DNA from: an uncultured Clostridia bacterium
GTDB lineage: Bacteria > Bacillota > Clostridia > UBA1381
Assembly (NCBI GenBank): GCA_910579415.1
Contig: CAJTUY010000017.1
Coordinates: 1,979 to 37,519, forward strand
Direction of reading: 5' to 3'
Length of the DNA stretch: 35,541 bases
The notes under the pieces were generated by a model. The model was not told the origin of the DNA and made no database searches. It was given only the letters and a program-made list of their open reading frames with translations. A program made the position numbers and the translations under genes. Each line of letters opens with the position of its first letter. The first letter of the stretch is position 1. Below are positions 1 through 8,102 of the stretch, in pieces.

Positions 1-2
1 CA

Positions 3-839
3 ATACCATGTATATCCTCAGTATCCGGCAGGGTTATATCCGTATCTGAAGAAAGAATTACAGTTGAAAATGATTTCCTTGATGACGAAGCTTTACTGCT
101 GATTCCCGAAAAAAAAGCAGACGATATGACTTCTCGAGAGCTTCTGTGGCTTATCCGTGAAAGCGGCATAATTGAACCGCGTACAGGCATTCCGGTACAT
201 GTAACACTGTCGCAGGGCAAAGTTCCTTCCGACATCATTGTATGCTGCTTTGACAGCGACCCGTATGTATCCTCAGTGCAGATGTCAGCAGTTGCAAATG
301 CAGAGAAAATACTATACGGACTTGACATTATCCTTCGTATTTTATGTATAAAGAAAGCATTTATTGCGGTGGAAAGCAATGCAAAAAAGACTTATTCCGA
401 TTTCAAATATCTTCTACGCTATAATAAAAACATTTCGCTTTATTCCCTTAAACCACGTTATCCTCAAAGCAGAAGCGATATTCTTATAAAGACCTTGACA
501 GGCAAAAGTGATGACGGTATAAGTCATATTATATTCACACCCGAAACTCTTTGCAACATATCCGATGCCGTAAAAGGAATACGCATAACAGAAAAAATTG
601 TAACTGTTTCGGGAGATGATATTCTTGAACCGTCAAACTTCAAAGTACCTTTAGGCGCATATATATCCACAGTATTAACTTCTGCCGGATACAGTTCGCC
701 CGAAAAAATAATTTCAGGCGGCATTTTTGACGGAAAAGCCATAACAGATGCCGATACTCCTGTCACATCAGATACAAAAGCAATTATCGCCTTTAATGAC
801 AAAAACAACATACCCCCATATAGAAAAGAGCTTATTTGA
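3..839 (+). CDS. RnfC-like protein lacking the ferredoxin domain (5' end outside window)
   Basis: The frame is open from the window edge, so the start is missing; 278 codons are visible and the first internal ATG is at 126. The visible part follows RnfC order: the end of a barrel-sandwich segment (SSVSGRVISV), then RESGII...GIPVHVTLS, then the SLBB-like part (IVTVSGDDILEPSNF) and the IISGG...GKAI...PVTSDTKAI segment. In RnfC this last part leads into two 4Fe-4S ferredoxin motifs. Here the protein stops about 20 residues later with no CxxCxxC. The RnfC Gly-rich loop (GMGGAGFPTHVK) reads EPRTGIPVHVT, and the NGAECEPY motif reads CCFDSDPY. The Rnf complex couples ferredoxin:NAD oxidation to ion transport at the membrane. 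This copy is unlikely to carry electrons in that way and may be a scaffold, regulator or relic. It is the only plus-strand gene and converges on the 844-1497 gene. The family call is firm; the function is unknown. Confidence 0.82.
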   Translation: MPCISSVSGRVISVSEERITVENDFLDDEALLLIPEKKADDMTSRELLWLIRESGIIEPRTGIPVHVTLSQGKVPSDIIVCCFDSDPYVSSVQMSAVANAEKILYGLDIILRILCIKKAFIAVESNAKKTYSDFKYLLRYNKNISLYSLKPRYPQSRSDILIKTLTGKSDDGISHIIFTPETLCNISDAVKGIRITEKIVTVSGDDILEPSNFKVPLGAYISTVLTSAGYSSPEKIISGGIFDGKAITDADTPVTSDTKAIIAFNDKNNIPPYRKELI

Positions 840-857
840 AAAATCAAATAAGCTCTT
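826..857. terminator. Bidirectional hairpin terminator containing both stop codons
   Basis: Bases 826-839 and 844-857 form a perfect 14-bp stem with an AAAA loop (840-843). The plus-strand gene's TGA (837-839) and the minus-strand gene's TGA (844-846 read in reverse) are both inside the stem. T-rich runs follow on both strands (860-865 on plus; the complement of 824-827 on minus). The hairpin is well placed to end transcription from both convergent genes. Stem and loop are seen directly; termination is inferred. Confidence 0.85.
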
Positions 858-1497
858 GCTCTTTTAACTGCAAATTCAAAAGATAATACGCACAGTCAAT
901 AAAATTTCTGATTTCGTCAGGAGTGGTATATTTATATTCCCTATCTTCTATCTCTCTGTAATTTTCATAATAATCTGCTATAAACTTTATTTGCTTTGTA
1001 AGCTGCCCATGCTCATAGTATGTAAGATAATCCTTAACTTCTCCCGCATTACGTATTATATCAAAGCACAGATTTTCTGACAGACCTCTGAGATATGCAA
1101 CATCAATATCATTCCAGTCACCTTTTATTACTTTCAGAAATTCGGGATTTTTCCTATATTCCTCAGCGTATTTTACATGCGTTGGCAGATACATTGTCAC
1201 AGACCACATTATATCTGTCAGCAAATGTACATAATACCCCAAATAAAACCAGTAATCATCATTTCTTTCACCTGTAAGATAAGCATCAAAAAAATCCTTA
1301 TATTGGCAGTCGCGCTTCATACCACTCGGCGACCAGTGTGTCACCGTAGGAGGCGGAGTAAATTCTCCGAAGCTGTCCTTCTCACCATAGCCGCAATCCG
1401 GTGCGACACTGCCGATAACAAATTCTCTGTGATGCTTTTTATCAATCTTTTCGAGAAAAAGTCTTGCTACCCTTAAATGCACTCCCCAAGTTGCCAA
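844..1497 (-). CDS. Zinc-dependent phospholipase C-like protein
   Basis: This 217-residue protein resembles the zinc-dependent phospholipase C/P1 nuclease-like family: an N-terminal TWGVHLRVA, FVIGSVAPDCGY, a THWS segment, and YYVHLLTDIMW about midway. The His and Asp residues in these motifs fit the metal ligands of the family. There is no signal peptide, so it probably acts in the cytoplasm. Its substrate cannot be named; many members of this family are annotated only as putative hydrolases. The start is TTG: an in-frame TAA lies two codons upstream, no nearby ATG fits, and a strong GGGGGTGA ribosome binding site lies about 8 bases before it, overlapping the stop of the upstream peptidase gene. 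It follows that gene by 8 bases, so it is probably the last gene of the murD–M42 operon, ending at the 826-857 hairpin. Confidence 0.72.
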   Translation of the reverse strand: MATWGVHLRVARLFLEKIDKKHHREFVIGSVAPDCGYGEKDSFGEFTPPPTVTHWSPSGMKRDCQYKDFFDAYLTGERNDDYWFYLGYYVHLLTDIMWSVTMYLPTHVKYAEEYRKNPEFLKVIKGDWNDIDVAYLRGLSENLCFDIIRNAGEVKDYLTYYEHGQLTKQIKFIADYYENYREIEDREYKYTTPDEIRNFIDCAYYLLNLQLKEQELI

Positions 1498-1505
1498 AGT
1501 TTACT

Positions 1506-2501
1506 TCACCCCCATGTTTCTGTAACCATTTTCTGCAAAAGCTTTGAAGAAGCTTTTATATCGTTCAAATTTGCCATTTCCGAAGGAGAATGAACATATC
1601 TAAGCGGAATAGACACCCCTCCTGTTTTAACGCCTGCTCGGGTAAGATGTATTGCTCCTGCGTCTGTTCCGCCGTCAGTCATTATTTCAAGCTGATATGG
1701 TATATTATTTTTCTTCGCAGTTTCTATCATTTTTGTACGCACATCCGCATCGCATATGACAGAGCGGTCCATAACCTTTACAGCAGTGCCGTTTCCAAGT
1801 GAAACCGCCATAGCAGGCGCATCGGGAGTATCTCCCGTATCAGTTACATCAACTGCTATTGCAATATCGGGTTCAATCGAAAACGCCGCCGTTTTAGCGC
1901 CTCGCAATCCAACTTCCTCCTGAACAGTAAATACAAAATACAAATCATTATCGCTGCTCTTTATATTATGAATTACATCTATAAGAACGGCACAGCCTGC
2001 GCGGTTGTCAAGTGCTTTGGATACTAATGTATCTGCCCTTGTTATCATATCCCCTAAAAACGCAGCGCTGTCACCTACCTGAACACATTTCAGTGCTTCT
2101 TCTTTATTTGCCGCGCCTATATCAATAAACAACTTGTCCAATTCAGGTTTGTCCTTAAATGCTTCATCCTGCGCCCCGACAACTCCGACAGTACCGTTAC
2201 TGAACTTAACGCGCGTGTTAACAAGATATCGCGTGTTAAGACCTCCGACAGAACTAAATCTGATAAATCCGTTATCGTCAATATCCGTTGCTATTATTCC
2301 TATTTCATCCATATGAGCCGCAAGCATTATTTTTGTACCATCGCCTTTTTTATGTGCGATAAGATTGCCCATAGCATCTGTATAAATCTCATCACAATAC
2401 GGCTTTATCATCGAAGTAACGCACGCTCTTACTTCAGCTTCATTCCCTGACGGGCTGTTAATCTGTGTTAAATTTTCTAATATATCTGTAATATTCATCA
2501 T
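1506..2501 (-). CDS. M42 family metallo-aminopeptidase, copy 1 (complete active site)
   Basis: 331 residues, the usual length for M42 (TET/FrvX/YsdC-type) cobalt- or zinc-dependent aminopeptidases, which form large cytoplasmic dodecamers that trim peptides. All expected positions are present: His63 in AAHMDEIG, Asp165 in KALDNRAG, Glu195-Glu196 in QEEVG (general base and metal ligand), Asp218 in AVDVTD and His304 in YVHSPSE. Its start overlaps the stop of the preceding paralogue by ATGA, with GGAGAA just upstream, so translation is probably coupled. It is third of three adjacent M42 genes. Substrate preference cannot be read from sequence; the family includes glutamyl, leucyl and lysyl aminopeptidases and proteins once called endoglucanases (CelM). 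Confidence 0.92.
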   Translation of the reverse strand: MMNITDILENLTQINSPSGNEAEVRACVTSMIKPYCDEIYTDAMGNLIAHKKGDGTKIMLAAHMDEIGIIATDIDDNGFIRFSSVGGLNTRYLVNTRVKFSNGTVGVVGAQDEAFKDKPELDKLFIDIGAANKEEALKCVQVGDSAAFLGDMITRADTLVSKALDNRAGCAVLIDVIHNIKSSDNDLYFVFTVQEEVGLRGAKTAAFSIEPDIAIAVDVTDTGDTPDAPAMAVSLGNGTAVKVMDRSVICDADVRTKMIETAKKNNIPYQLEIMTDGGTDAGAIHLTRAGVKTGGVSIPLRYVHSPSEMANLNDIKASSKLLQKMVTETWG

Positions 2502-3502
2502 AACATTTCTCCGATTTTATTTAAGAATAAACTTATATAATCTGATGCGCTCTTAATATCCTTCACCGACATTAAAGAAACGGGCGAATGCGAATACCTA
2601 CATGGTATCGCTGCCGAAAGGCACCTTGACGGGAGAGCATTGTACTGCATTGCTCCCGCATCAGAGTTAAACGGCTTCAAAACCTTACTCTGTACAGCTA
2701 TTCCTTCTTTTTGAGCTTGCACATACATAAAATCAGTGAGCCTCTTATCAGCAATAACCGTTTTGTCGGCATAGTTTATCATAACTCCTTCACCCATCTG
2801 CATGCCGCCTTTGCCTTTTCCGTACATGTCTGTTGTATCTGCGGTCGAAACAGTTAGTATCGCGTCGGCATTTATGCGATGAGCAACTATCTTGGCGCCT
2901 CTCGCTCCCACCTCATGTTGTACCAGAAAACATGCATATACATCATACGGATATTCAGTATTTAAAGCATCTATAAGGGCAGCGCATACACCGCTTCTGT
3001 CCAAAGCCTTTCCTTTTACATTTTCCCCGATAATCTTTGTTTCCGTATAAAATGCGACATAATCACCGAGTTTAACGCGCTTTTCAGCCTCAGTTTTATC
3101 CTTTGCGCCTATATCAATAAACAGTTTTTTTATCTCAACCGTATTTTCACGTTCGGTACGGGTCTGCAAGTGTATTGCTTTCATTCCGATAACGCCTTTT
3201 ACATTATTACCGACTACAACTTTCTTTGATATTATCTTACGTGTGTCAACATTACCTACCGCTTTAAATTTCAGATAACCCTTATCGGTTATTTCACTGA
3301 TAATAAATCCCGGTTCGTCCATATTTACAGTTACGGCAAGTCTTTTCTCTGAACTTTTACCGCGCTTCAGAGCAATTATATTACCCATACTGTCCGACGT
3401 TATATCATCAGCAATATTTTTAATTTTATCCTTTATATATCCGCGTACAGCCGTTTCATTACCGCTTACGCCGTTCATTTCACTTAAGGCAAGAATATCC
3501 AT
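2498..3502 (-). CDS. Degenerate M42 family peptidase homologue, copy 2 (predicted inactive)
   Basis: 334 residues, collinear with its two neighbours over the full M42 fold, but three of the six conserved active-site positions have changed. The first metal-binding His is Asn60 (VNMDEPG instead of AHMDEIG). The catalytic Glu of QEEVG is His196 (QHEVG). The Asp of the AVDVT motif is Ser219 (TVSTADTTD). Asp168, Glu197 and His305 remain. The frame is intact, a good AAGGGGG ribosome binding site precedes the start, and the gene overlaps the upstream paralogue by 19 bases and the downstream one by 4. It therefore looks maintained, not decaying. A plausible role is a non-catalytic subunit in a mixed oligomer with the flanking active copies. 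That is inference, based on mixed TET complexes known in archaea. Family membership is firm; inactivity is a prediction. Confidence 0.88.
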   Translation of the reverse strand: MDILALSEMNGVSGNETAVRGYIKDKIKNIADDITSDSMGNIIALKRGKSSEKRLAVTVNMDEPGFIISEITDKGYLKFKAVGNVDTRKIISKKVVVGNNVKGVIGMKAIHLQTRTERENTVEIKKLFIDIGAKDKTEAEKRVKLGDYVAFYTETKIIGENVKGKALDRSGVCAALIDALNTEYPYDVYACFLVQHEVGARGAKIVAHRINADAILTVSTADTTDMYGKGKGGMQMGEGVMINYADKTVIADKRLTDFMYVQAQKEGIAVQSKVLKPFNSDAGAMQYNALPSRCLSAAIPCRYSHSPVSLMSVKDIKSASDYISLFLNKIGEML

Positions 3503-4524
3503 TCCATATCCCCCTTTTGTTCTTTTATAAATTCCGTAAGCAGGTTTACAGTTGCCTGCACGTCTGACAGATTAAGCGTTTCAACAGATGTGTGCATATA
3601 CTTAAGAGGTATTGACAAAAGAGCGGTAGGCACACCGTCACGAGCTACCTGTATTTCCCACGCGTCAGTTCCCGTTTCGCCGCCGTCAACTTCAATTTTT
3701 ACATTTATTTTATGCCTTTTTGCTGTATCCAGCAGTGCGTCTGTAAGCTTCGGATGAAGATTTGGCCCCAGCGACATAGCTGTACCCGAACCTGTTTCAA
3801 CCGCATTATCGCTGTTATCCGGAGTTATTCCGTGCGTTACATCTATTGCAATTGCCATATCAGGATTTATTCCATATGCTGTTGTTTTACCTCCGCGACA
3901 GCCTACCTCCTCCTGAACTGCTGCAACTGCATAAACATCAACATTTAAGTCCGCATCAGCAAGATGTTCCATTACAAACGCAATTGCAGCGACACTTGCC
4001 CTGTCATCAAGCGATTTTCCGCTGAATTGTTCACTTCCAAGCTCTCCTACCGACTGCGCAAGCGCTATACTGTCACCAACCGAAACCAGTTCTTTAACCT
4101 TTTCAGCCTCAAGTCCCGTATCTATCGCCATATTTTTCATTTTTACCGTTTTGCCTTTTTCAAGCATGTAGTCGGGCTGTATTCCTATTACACCCCATAA
4201 ATCCTCTTTTGCATGTACTGTGACTTCCGTCGAAGGCAAAGTACGTTCATCAACTCCACCAACGCTTGCAAAGGTAAGATAGCCTTCCTCCGTAACTGAT
4301 GTTACAATAAGACCTATTTCATCACAATGCGCTTCAATCATTATACATGGCGCATTCGGCTTTCCGCAGCGTCTTACTCCGATAACACTGCCGAGCGCGT
4401 CTATTCTGACATCATCACAATACGGACGCAAAATATCAGCAATCTGTCCTGTAATACGGTATTCAAATCCCGATACTCCGCGCATATCGCTTAATTTGTT
4501 TATAAGTTCTTTCATAATCATCAT
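3484..4524 (-). CDS. M42 family metallo-aminopeptidase, copy 3 (complete active site)
   Basis: 346 residues with an intact M42 active site: His66 in EAHCDEIG, Asp173 in KSLDDRAS, Glu205-Glu206 in QEEVG, Asp228 in AIDVTHG and His311 in YMHTSVE. It is first of the three tandem paralogues and overlaps the murD stop by ATGA. The start region is ATG-ATG-ATT-ATG, so initiation could be at 4524, 4521 or 4515. No convincing ribosome binding site is visible, so translation probably depends on ribosomes finishing murD. Compared with copy 1 it has Cys for Met in the first metal motif and HTS for HSP at the last His, so it is clearly a separate paralogue and not a recent duplicate. Expected role: cytoplasmic aminopeptidase trimming short peptides. 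Confidence 0.92.
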   Translation of the reverse strand: MMIMKELINKLSDMRGVSGFEYRITGQIADILRPYCDDVRIDALGSVIGVRRCGKPNAPCIMIEAHCDEIGLIVTSVTEEGYLTFASVGGVDERTLPSTEVTVHAKEDLWGVIGIQPDYMLEKGKTVKMKNMAIDTGLEAEKVKELVSVGDSIALAQSVGELGSEQFSGKSLDDRASVAAIAFVMEHLADADLNVDVYAVAAVQEEVGCRGGKTTAYGINPDMAIAIDVTHGITPDNSDNAVETGSGTAMSLGPNLHPKLTDALLDTAKRHKINVKIEVDGGETGTDAWEIQVARDGVPTALLSIPLKYMHTSVETLNLSDVQATVNLLTEFIKEQKGDMEWIFLP

Positions 4525-5897
4525 TTCAGCTCATTTACAAGTTTTTTAAACAAATCCCCGCGTTCCTCAAAGTTTTTAAACATATCAAAGCTCGTGCTTG
4601 CAGGCGAAAGTACCACCGTATCACCACTGCTCGCCTTGCTTTGAGCTGTATTTACAGCATCTTCATATGTTGAAACATGTATAACTTCAATATCCTTTCC
4701 GCATCCTGTTTTATTTATTTCATCATGCAGCGCTTTTTCAATTTTATCAGCAGTTGCGCCGATAAGAATAAGCACCTTAACCTTTTCTGTTAATATTGTT
4801 CCAATTTCGTCATATGGTATTCCTTTATCCTTGCCTCCTCCTATCATTATAACCTTTTCAGGAAATACCCTTAGAGTATTTATAGTTCTGTTAGGACTGG
4901 AGTCTATGGAACTGTTATAATATTTCACGCCGTCAAGCATCCTTACAAACTCAATTCTATGTTCAACGCCGCCGAAATTTTTTGCAACATTACATATCAC
5001 TTCATCACTGACAATACCATACAACGCAGAAATTGCTGCCATATAATTTTCTACGTTGTGCATACCCGGTATTTTTATATCTTTAATATTTAATACCTCT
5101 TCATCACCGCGTTTTATTATATCGCCGTCTAAATATACATCAGCCTGTGAATTTCTTGAAAACAGCCTTACTGTTCCCTCTGACTTTTTCACCGATGATA
5201 ATGCCTCAGTGCTGTCCGCATTTGCAACGGCAACATTACCCTGTTCCTGATAGAGAACTATGTTTGTTTTTGCCTCTATATATTCTTCGTATGATTTATG
5301 AACATCAAGATGATTTGGACTTATATTTGTTATTACGGCTATTTCCGGTGATTTTTTCATTGTGTGAAGCTGAAATGATGATAATTCCACAACTACCCAG
5401 TCATCACCGCTCATTTTTTCAACATCACTTAAAAGCGGTCTGCCTATGTTACCGCCGAGCCATGTTTTATAGCCTGCTTGTGTAAGTGATTTATATATAA
5501 TAGTAGTGGTTGTAGTCTTACCGTCACTTCCCGTAATTCCTATTATATGAGATGGACAAAGCTCAAAAAAAATCTCCATTTCACTTGTCACTATACTCCC
5601 TGCGTCACGTGCCTTACACAGCTCGGGAATATCATAACGCATACCCGGAGTTTTGAATATAATCTCACCTGTCAAATTCTTTAAATAATTTTCACCCAAA
5701 CTAAGCGTAACTCCCAAGCTTTCAAGTTCATTGCATACTTCTCCCATATCATCACGGGTACGTTTATCCCTCGCATTAACTTTTGCACCAAGTTCAGTCA
5801 GATATTTTATCAGCGGCAGATTTGATATACCTATACCAAGCACTGTAACACTTTTACCCTTCATATCGTTTTTAAAGTTTTCAAGTTTTTGGTTCAT
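4521..5897 (-). CDS. murD: UDP-N-acetylmuramoyl-L-alanine--D-glutamate ligase
   Basis: 458 residues, normal for MurD, the cytoplasmic ATP-dependent ligase that adds D-glutamate to UDP-MurNAc-L-Ala in peptidoglycan synthesis. Visible are the N-terminal Rossmann loop (VTVLGIGISN, about 17-26), the P-loop ITGSDGKTTTTT (about 121-132), VVELSSFQL, and the Mur ligase signature NISPNHLDVH with the carbamylated-Lys region after it. The P-loop has SDGK where many MurDs have TNGK, which also occurs in Clostridia. A strong AAGGAG site sits just before the ATG. No other mur gene is nearby; murD instead heads an operon with three M42 peptidases. I see no convincing promoter in the 77 bases between its start and the terminator of the upstream operon, so read-through is possible. 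Confidence 0.96.
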   Translation of the reverse strand: MNQKLENFKNDMKGKSVTVLGIGISNLPLIKYLTELGAKVNARDKRTRDDMGEVCNELESLGVTLSLGENYLKNLTGEIIFKTPGMRYDIPELCKARDAGSIVTSEMEIFFELCPSHIIGITGSDGKTTTTTIIYKSLTQAGYKTWLGGNIGRPLLSDVEKMSGDDWVVVELSSFQLHTMKKSPEIAVITNISPNHLDVHKSYEEYIEAKTNIVLYQEQGNVAVANADSTEALSSVKKSEGTVRLFSRNSQADVYLDGDIIKRGDEEVLNIKDIKIPGMHNVENYMAAISALYGIVSDEVICNVAKNFGGVEHRIEFVRMLDGVKYYNSSIDSSPNRTINTLRVFPEKVIMIGGGKDKGIPYDEIGTILTEKVKVLILIGATADKIEKALHDEINKTGCGKDIEVIHVSTYEDAVNTAQSKASSGDTVVLSPASTSFDMFKNFEERGDLFKKLVNELK

Positions 5898-5974
5898 AAA
5901 TCTCCTTGCCTTTCCGTCCGCAGTCTGTAACCCTGTAATCTTATCGCGAACAAATAAGAACAGGGGCAGTACAC

Positions 5975-6005
5975 CAAAAAAGGCAGGACAAACTTATCCT
6001 GCCTT
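5975..6005 (-). terminator. Intrinsic terminator after ispH/rpsA
   Basis: On the minus strand a 9-bp perfect stem AAGGCAGGA/TCCTGCCTT (5997-6005 with 5980-5988), loop of 8 bases, is followed by a run of T (complement of 5976-5981). It lies 13 bases after the ispH/rpsA stop and closes the nine-gene uvrC operon. Confidence 0.9.
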
Positions 6006-6017
6006 AAGGTTCTAAAA

Positions 6018-8102
6018 TTATTCGGCTTCCGTTTCTGTTTCAGCCTCTGCTTCGGGAGCAGTTTCCGGCTCTGCCTCAGCTTCCTCTTCAACTGTTTCAG
6101 CAGGTTCAATTTCAATTGCTTCCTCAACTTCAACCTCAGGGTCTGTTGAATAAACAAGCGTTTCAGCCTTTTGCGGCTCAGCAGGGATTTCCTCCTCAAC
6201 TTCTTCCTTCTCCGGCACCGGAATAAGCGCACGGATTGACAGGCTTATTTTCTTGTCCTCCCAATTGATATCGGTAATCTTAGCTTCAACCTCTTCACCT
6301 ATTGTAAGAACATCTTCAGGCTTGCCTATTCTTCTGTCGGCAATCTGAGAAATGTGAATAAGTCCGTCTACGTTAGGCATAATTTCAGCAAATGCTCCAA
6401 ATGGCATCATACGTACAATCTTACACTTAACAACGTCTCCGACATTAAGCTTTGACTGTGCAATTGTCCACGGATTATCCTCAATTTTCTTAAATCCAAG
6501 AGAAATTTTCTTTGTTTCAGCATTTATATCCTTAATATAAACCTCAAGCACATCGCCCTCTTTTACAACTTCTGACGGGTGCTTTATTTTATTCCACGAA
6601 AGCTCGCTTATATGAACAAGTCCGTCAACACCGCCGATATCAACAAACGCACCGAAGGAAGTGAGTGACTTAACTGTTCCCTGATACTTCTTGCCAACTT
6701 CAACGTCTGCCCAGAACTTATCTTCCTTTTCTTTTCTTTCAGCCTCGATAATAACTCTTACCGAACCGATTACACGTTTTCTTCTTTCATCAATTTCGAT
6801 AATCTTGTAGACAACTGTTGTCCCTACAAGGCTCTGAAGGTCTTGTACAAATCTGCCCGAAGCCTGACGCGCGGGAATAAACACCTGTGAACCATCTGTA
6901 AGAGCAATCACACCGCCCTTAACGGCCTTGACAATTTTTCCTTCCAAAGTTTTTTCTTCTTCATAAGCCGCTTTGATTTTGTTCCAGCTCTCCATAGCTA
7001 CCAATTTTTTTCTTGATAGAACTACTTTTCCCTCACCATCATTTACGCCTACGACGTAAACCTTGATTGTATCGCCTTCTTTTACAATATCAGACGGCTT
7101 AAGTGACGGGTCGTCTGTCAACTGGTCAGCTGCCAGCTGTCCGTTATACTTGAAGCCACCCAAATCAACAATAACTTCATTGTTACGAACCTCGACAACC
7201 GTTCCGTCGATGATGTCCCCATTGTTTAGAGTTTTGCTTTCATACTGTTCAAACAGCTCTGCAAAATTCTCCTCATTTTTTACATTTTCACTCATAGCCT
7301 TTACTACCTCCTCGATAATACCGCCCGGCGTAGAAGCTCCGGCAGTAATACCTATTTTATTATATGTTTTTTCTTGAGGTAAATCCTCAAATGTTTCGAT
7401 ATGATAGGTTTCTTTACAGTTCTTTTTCGATATTTCAAACAGCTTTCTCGTATTTGAGCTTTCCCGTCCGCCAATTACAAGCATCATATCTGAATTACGC
7501 GAAAGTTCTTCTGCCTCTTTTTGCCTATCCTTCGTCGCACTACATATTGTATCAAATATTAGGGTACTTTTGCAAGTTTTTTTTACATTTTGTACGATTT
7601 GACCAAAAAATTCTTTATTTATTGTTGTTTGTGCTACAATGCACAGTGTTTTTTGACTTAAATTTTTGTCAATCTCATAATTTATATCATTTATAATGAT
7701 TGCCTCATTGTCACACCAGCCGTTAATCCCTATTACTTCAGGGTGATTTTTATCACCAACAATAACGATTTTACAGCCATCATCATGATGTTTTGATACA
7801 ATTTTATGTATCTTTGACACAAACGGACAGGTTAAGTCGATATACTTTCTTTCTCCGATTTCTTCGTATACTTTTTTCCCTACACCATGCGCTCGTATCA
7901 CTACTGTATAATCAAGCGGTATATCCAAAACACTGTCATAAGAATATACACCTTTTTCTGATAAGTCCGCTATGACCTGACCATTATGAATAAGATGTCC
8001 CAGTGTTGCAATTTTATTTCCCGCTTCAATTTCATTATAAACCCCGTCCACTGCACGTTTTACGCCATAGCAGAAGCCTGCTGTTTTCGCTACGGTTATC
8101 AT
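6018..8102 (-). CDS. ispH: Fusion of 4-hydroxy-3-methylbut-2-enyl diphosphate reductase (IspH) and ribosomal protein S1
   Basis: 694 residues in two parts. Residues 1-280 are IspH, the [4Fe-4S] enzyme making IPP and DMAPP in the last MEP-pathway step. Three cluster cysteines are present (GFCYGV, LTCPFV, TICSATKDRQ), with substrate-binding His (IHNGQV, RAHGVG, NHPEV) and the SSNTRKL motif. Residues about 294-622 hold four S1 RNA-binding domains; the third (GTVKSLTSFGAFVDIGG) and fourth (VRMMPFGAFAEI) are the most typical. The last 65 residues are a Glu/Ala/Thr-rich acidic tail. This fusion is known from Clostridia, where it supplies an S1-like protein of the 30S ribosome or mRNA binding. Start ATG overlaps plsC by ATGA with an AAGGGGG site. 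Both halves look intact. Confidence 0.95.
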   Translation of the reverse strand: MITVAKTAGFCYGVKRAVDGVYNEIEAGNKIATLGHLIHNGQVIADLSEKGVYSYDSVLDIPLDYTVVIRAHGVGKKVYEEIGERKYIDLTCPFVSKIHKIVSKHHDDGCKIVIVGDKNHPEVIGINGWCDNEAIIINDINYEIDKNLSQKTLCIVAQTTINKEFFGQIVQNVKKTCKSTLIFDTICSATKDRQKEAEELSRNSDMMLVIGGRESSNTRKLFEISKKNCKETYHIETFEDLPQEKTYNKIGITAGASTPGGIIEEVVKAMSENVKNEENFAELFEQYESKTLNNGDIIDGTVVEVRNNEVIVDLGGFKYNGQLAADQLTDDPSLKPSDIVKEGDTIKVYVVGVNDGEGKVVLSRKKLVAMESWNKIKAAYEEEKTLEGKIVKAVKGGVIALTDGSQVFIPARQASGRFVQDLQSLVGTTVVYKIIEIDERRKRVIGSVRVIIEAERKEKEDKFWADVEVGKKYQGTVKSLTSFGAFVDIGGVDGLVHISELSWNKIKHPSEVVKEGDVLEVYIKDINAETKKISLGFKKIEDNPWTIAQSKLNVGDVVKCKIVRMMPFGAFAEIMPNVDGLIHISQIADRRIGKPEDVLTIGEEVEAKITDINWEDKKISLSIRALIPVPEKEEVEEEIPAEPQKAETLVYSTDPEVEVEEAIEIEPAETVEEEAEAEPETAPEAEAETETEAE

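Noticed and set aside
5946..5957. 12-mer GCGAACAAATAA shared with 9368-9379
   Set aside because: Two copies only, one before murD and one between aroH and cmk; the flanks differ, no symmetry is kept, and chance is plausible.
5948..5962. Possible SOS box (CGAAC...GAAC) before murD
   Set aside because: The two halves are in direct, not inverted, orientation, so it does not fit a LexA operator.
5894..6232. Minus-strand open frame of 112 codons, very rich in Lys, Arg and Leu
   Set aside because: It is the shifted reading of the Glu/Ala-rich repeat codons of the IspH/S1 tail and runs through its stop and terminator; composition is explained by the frame shift.
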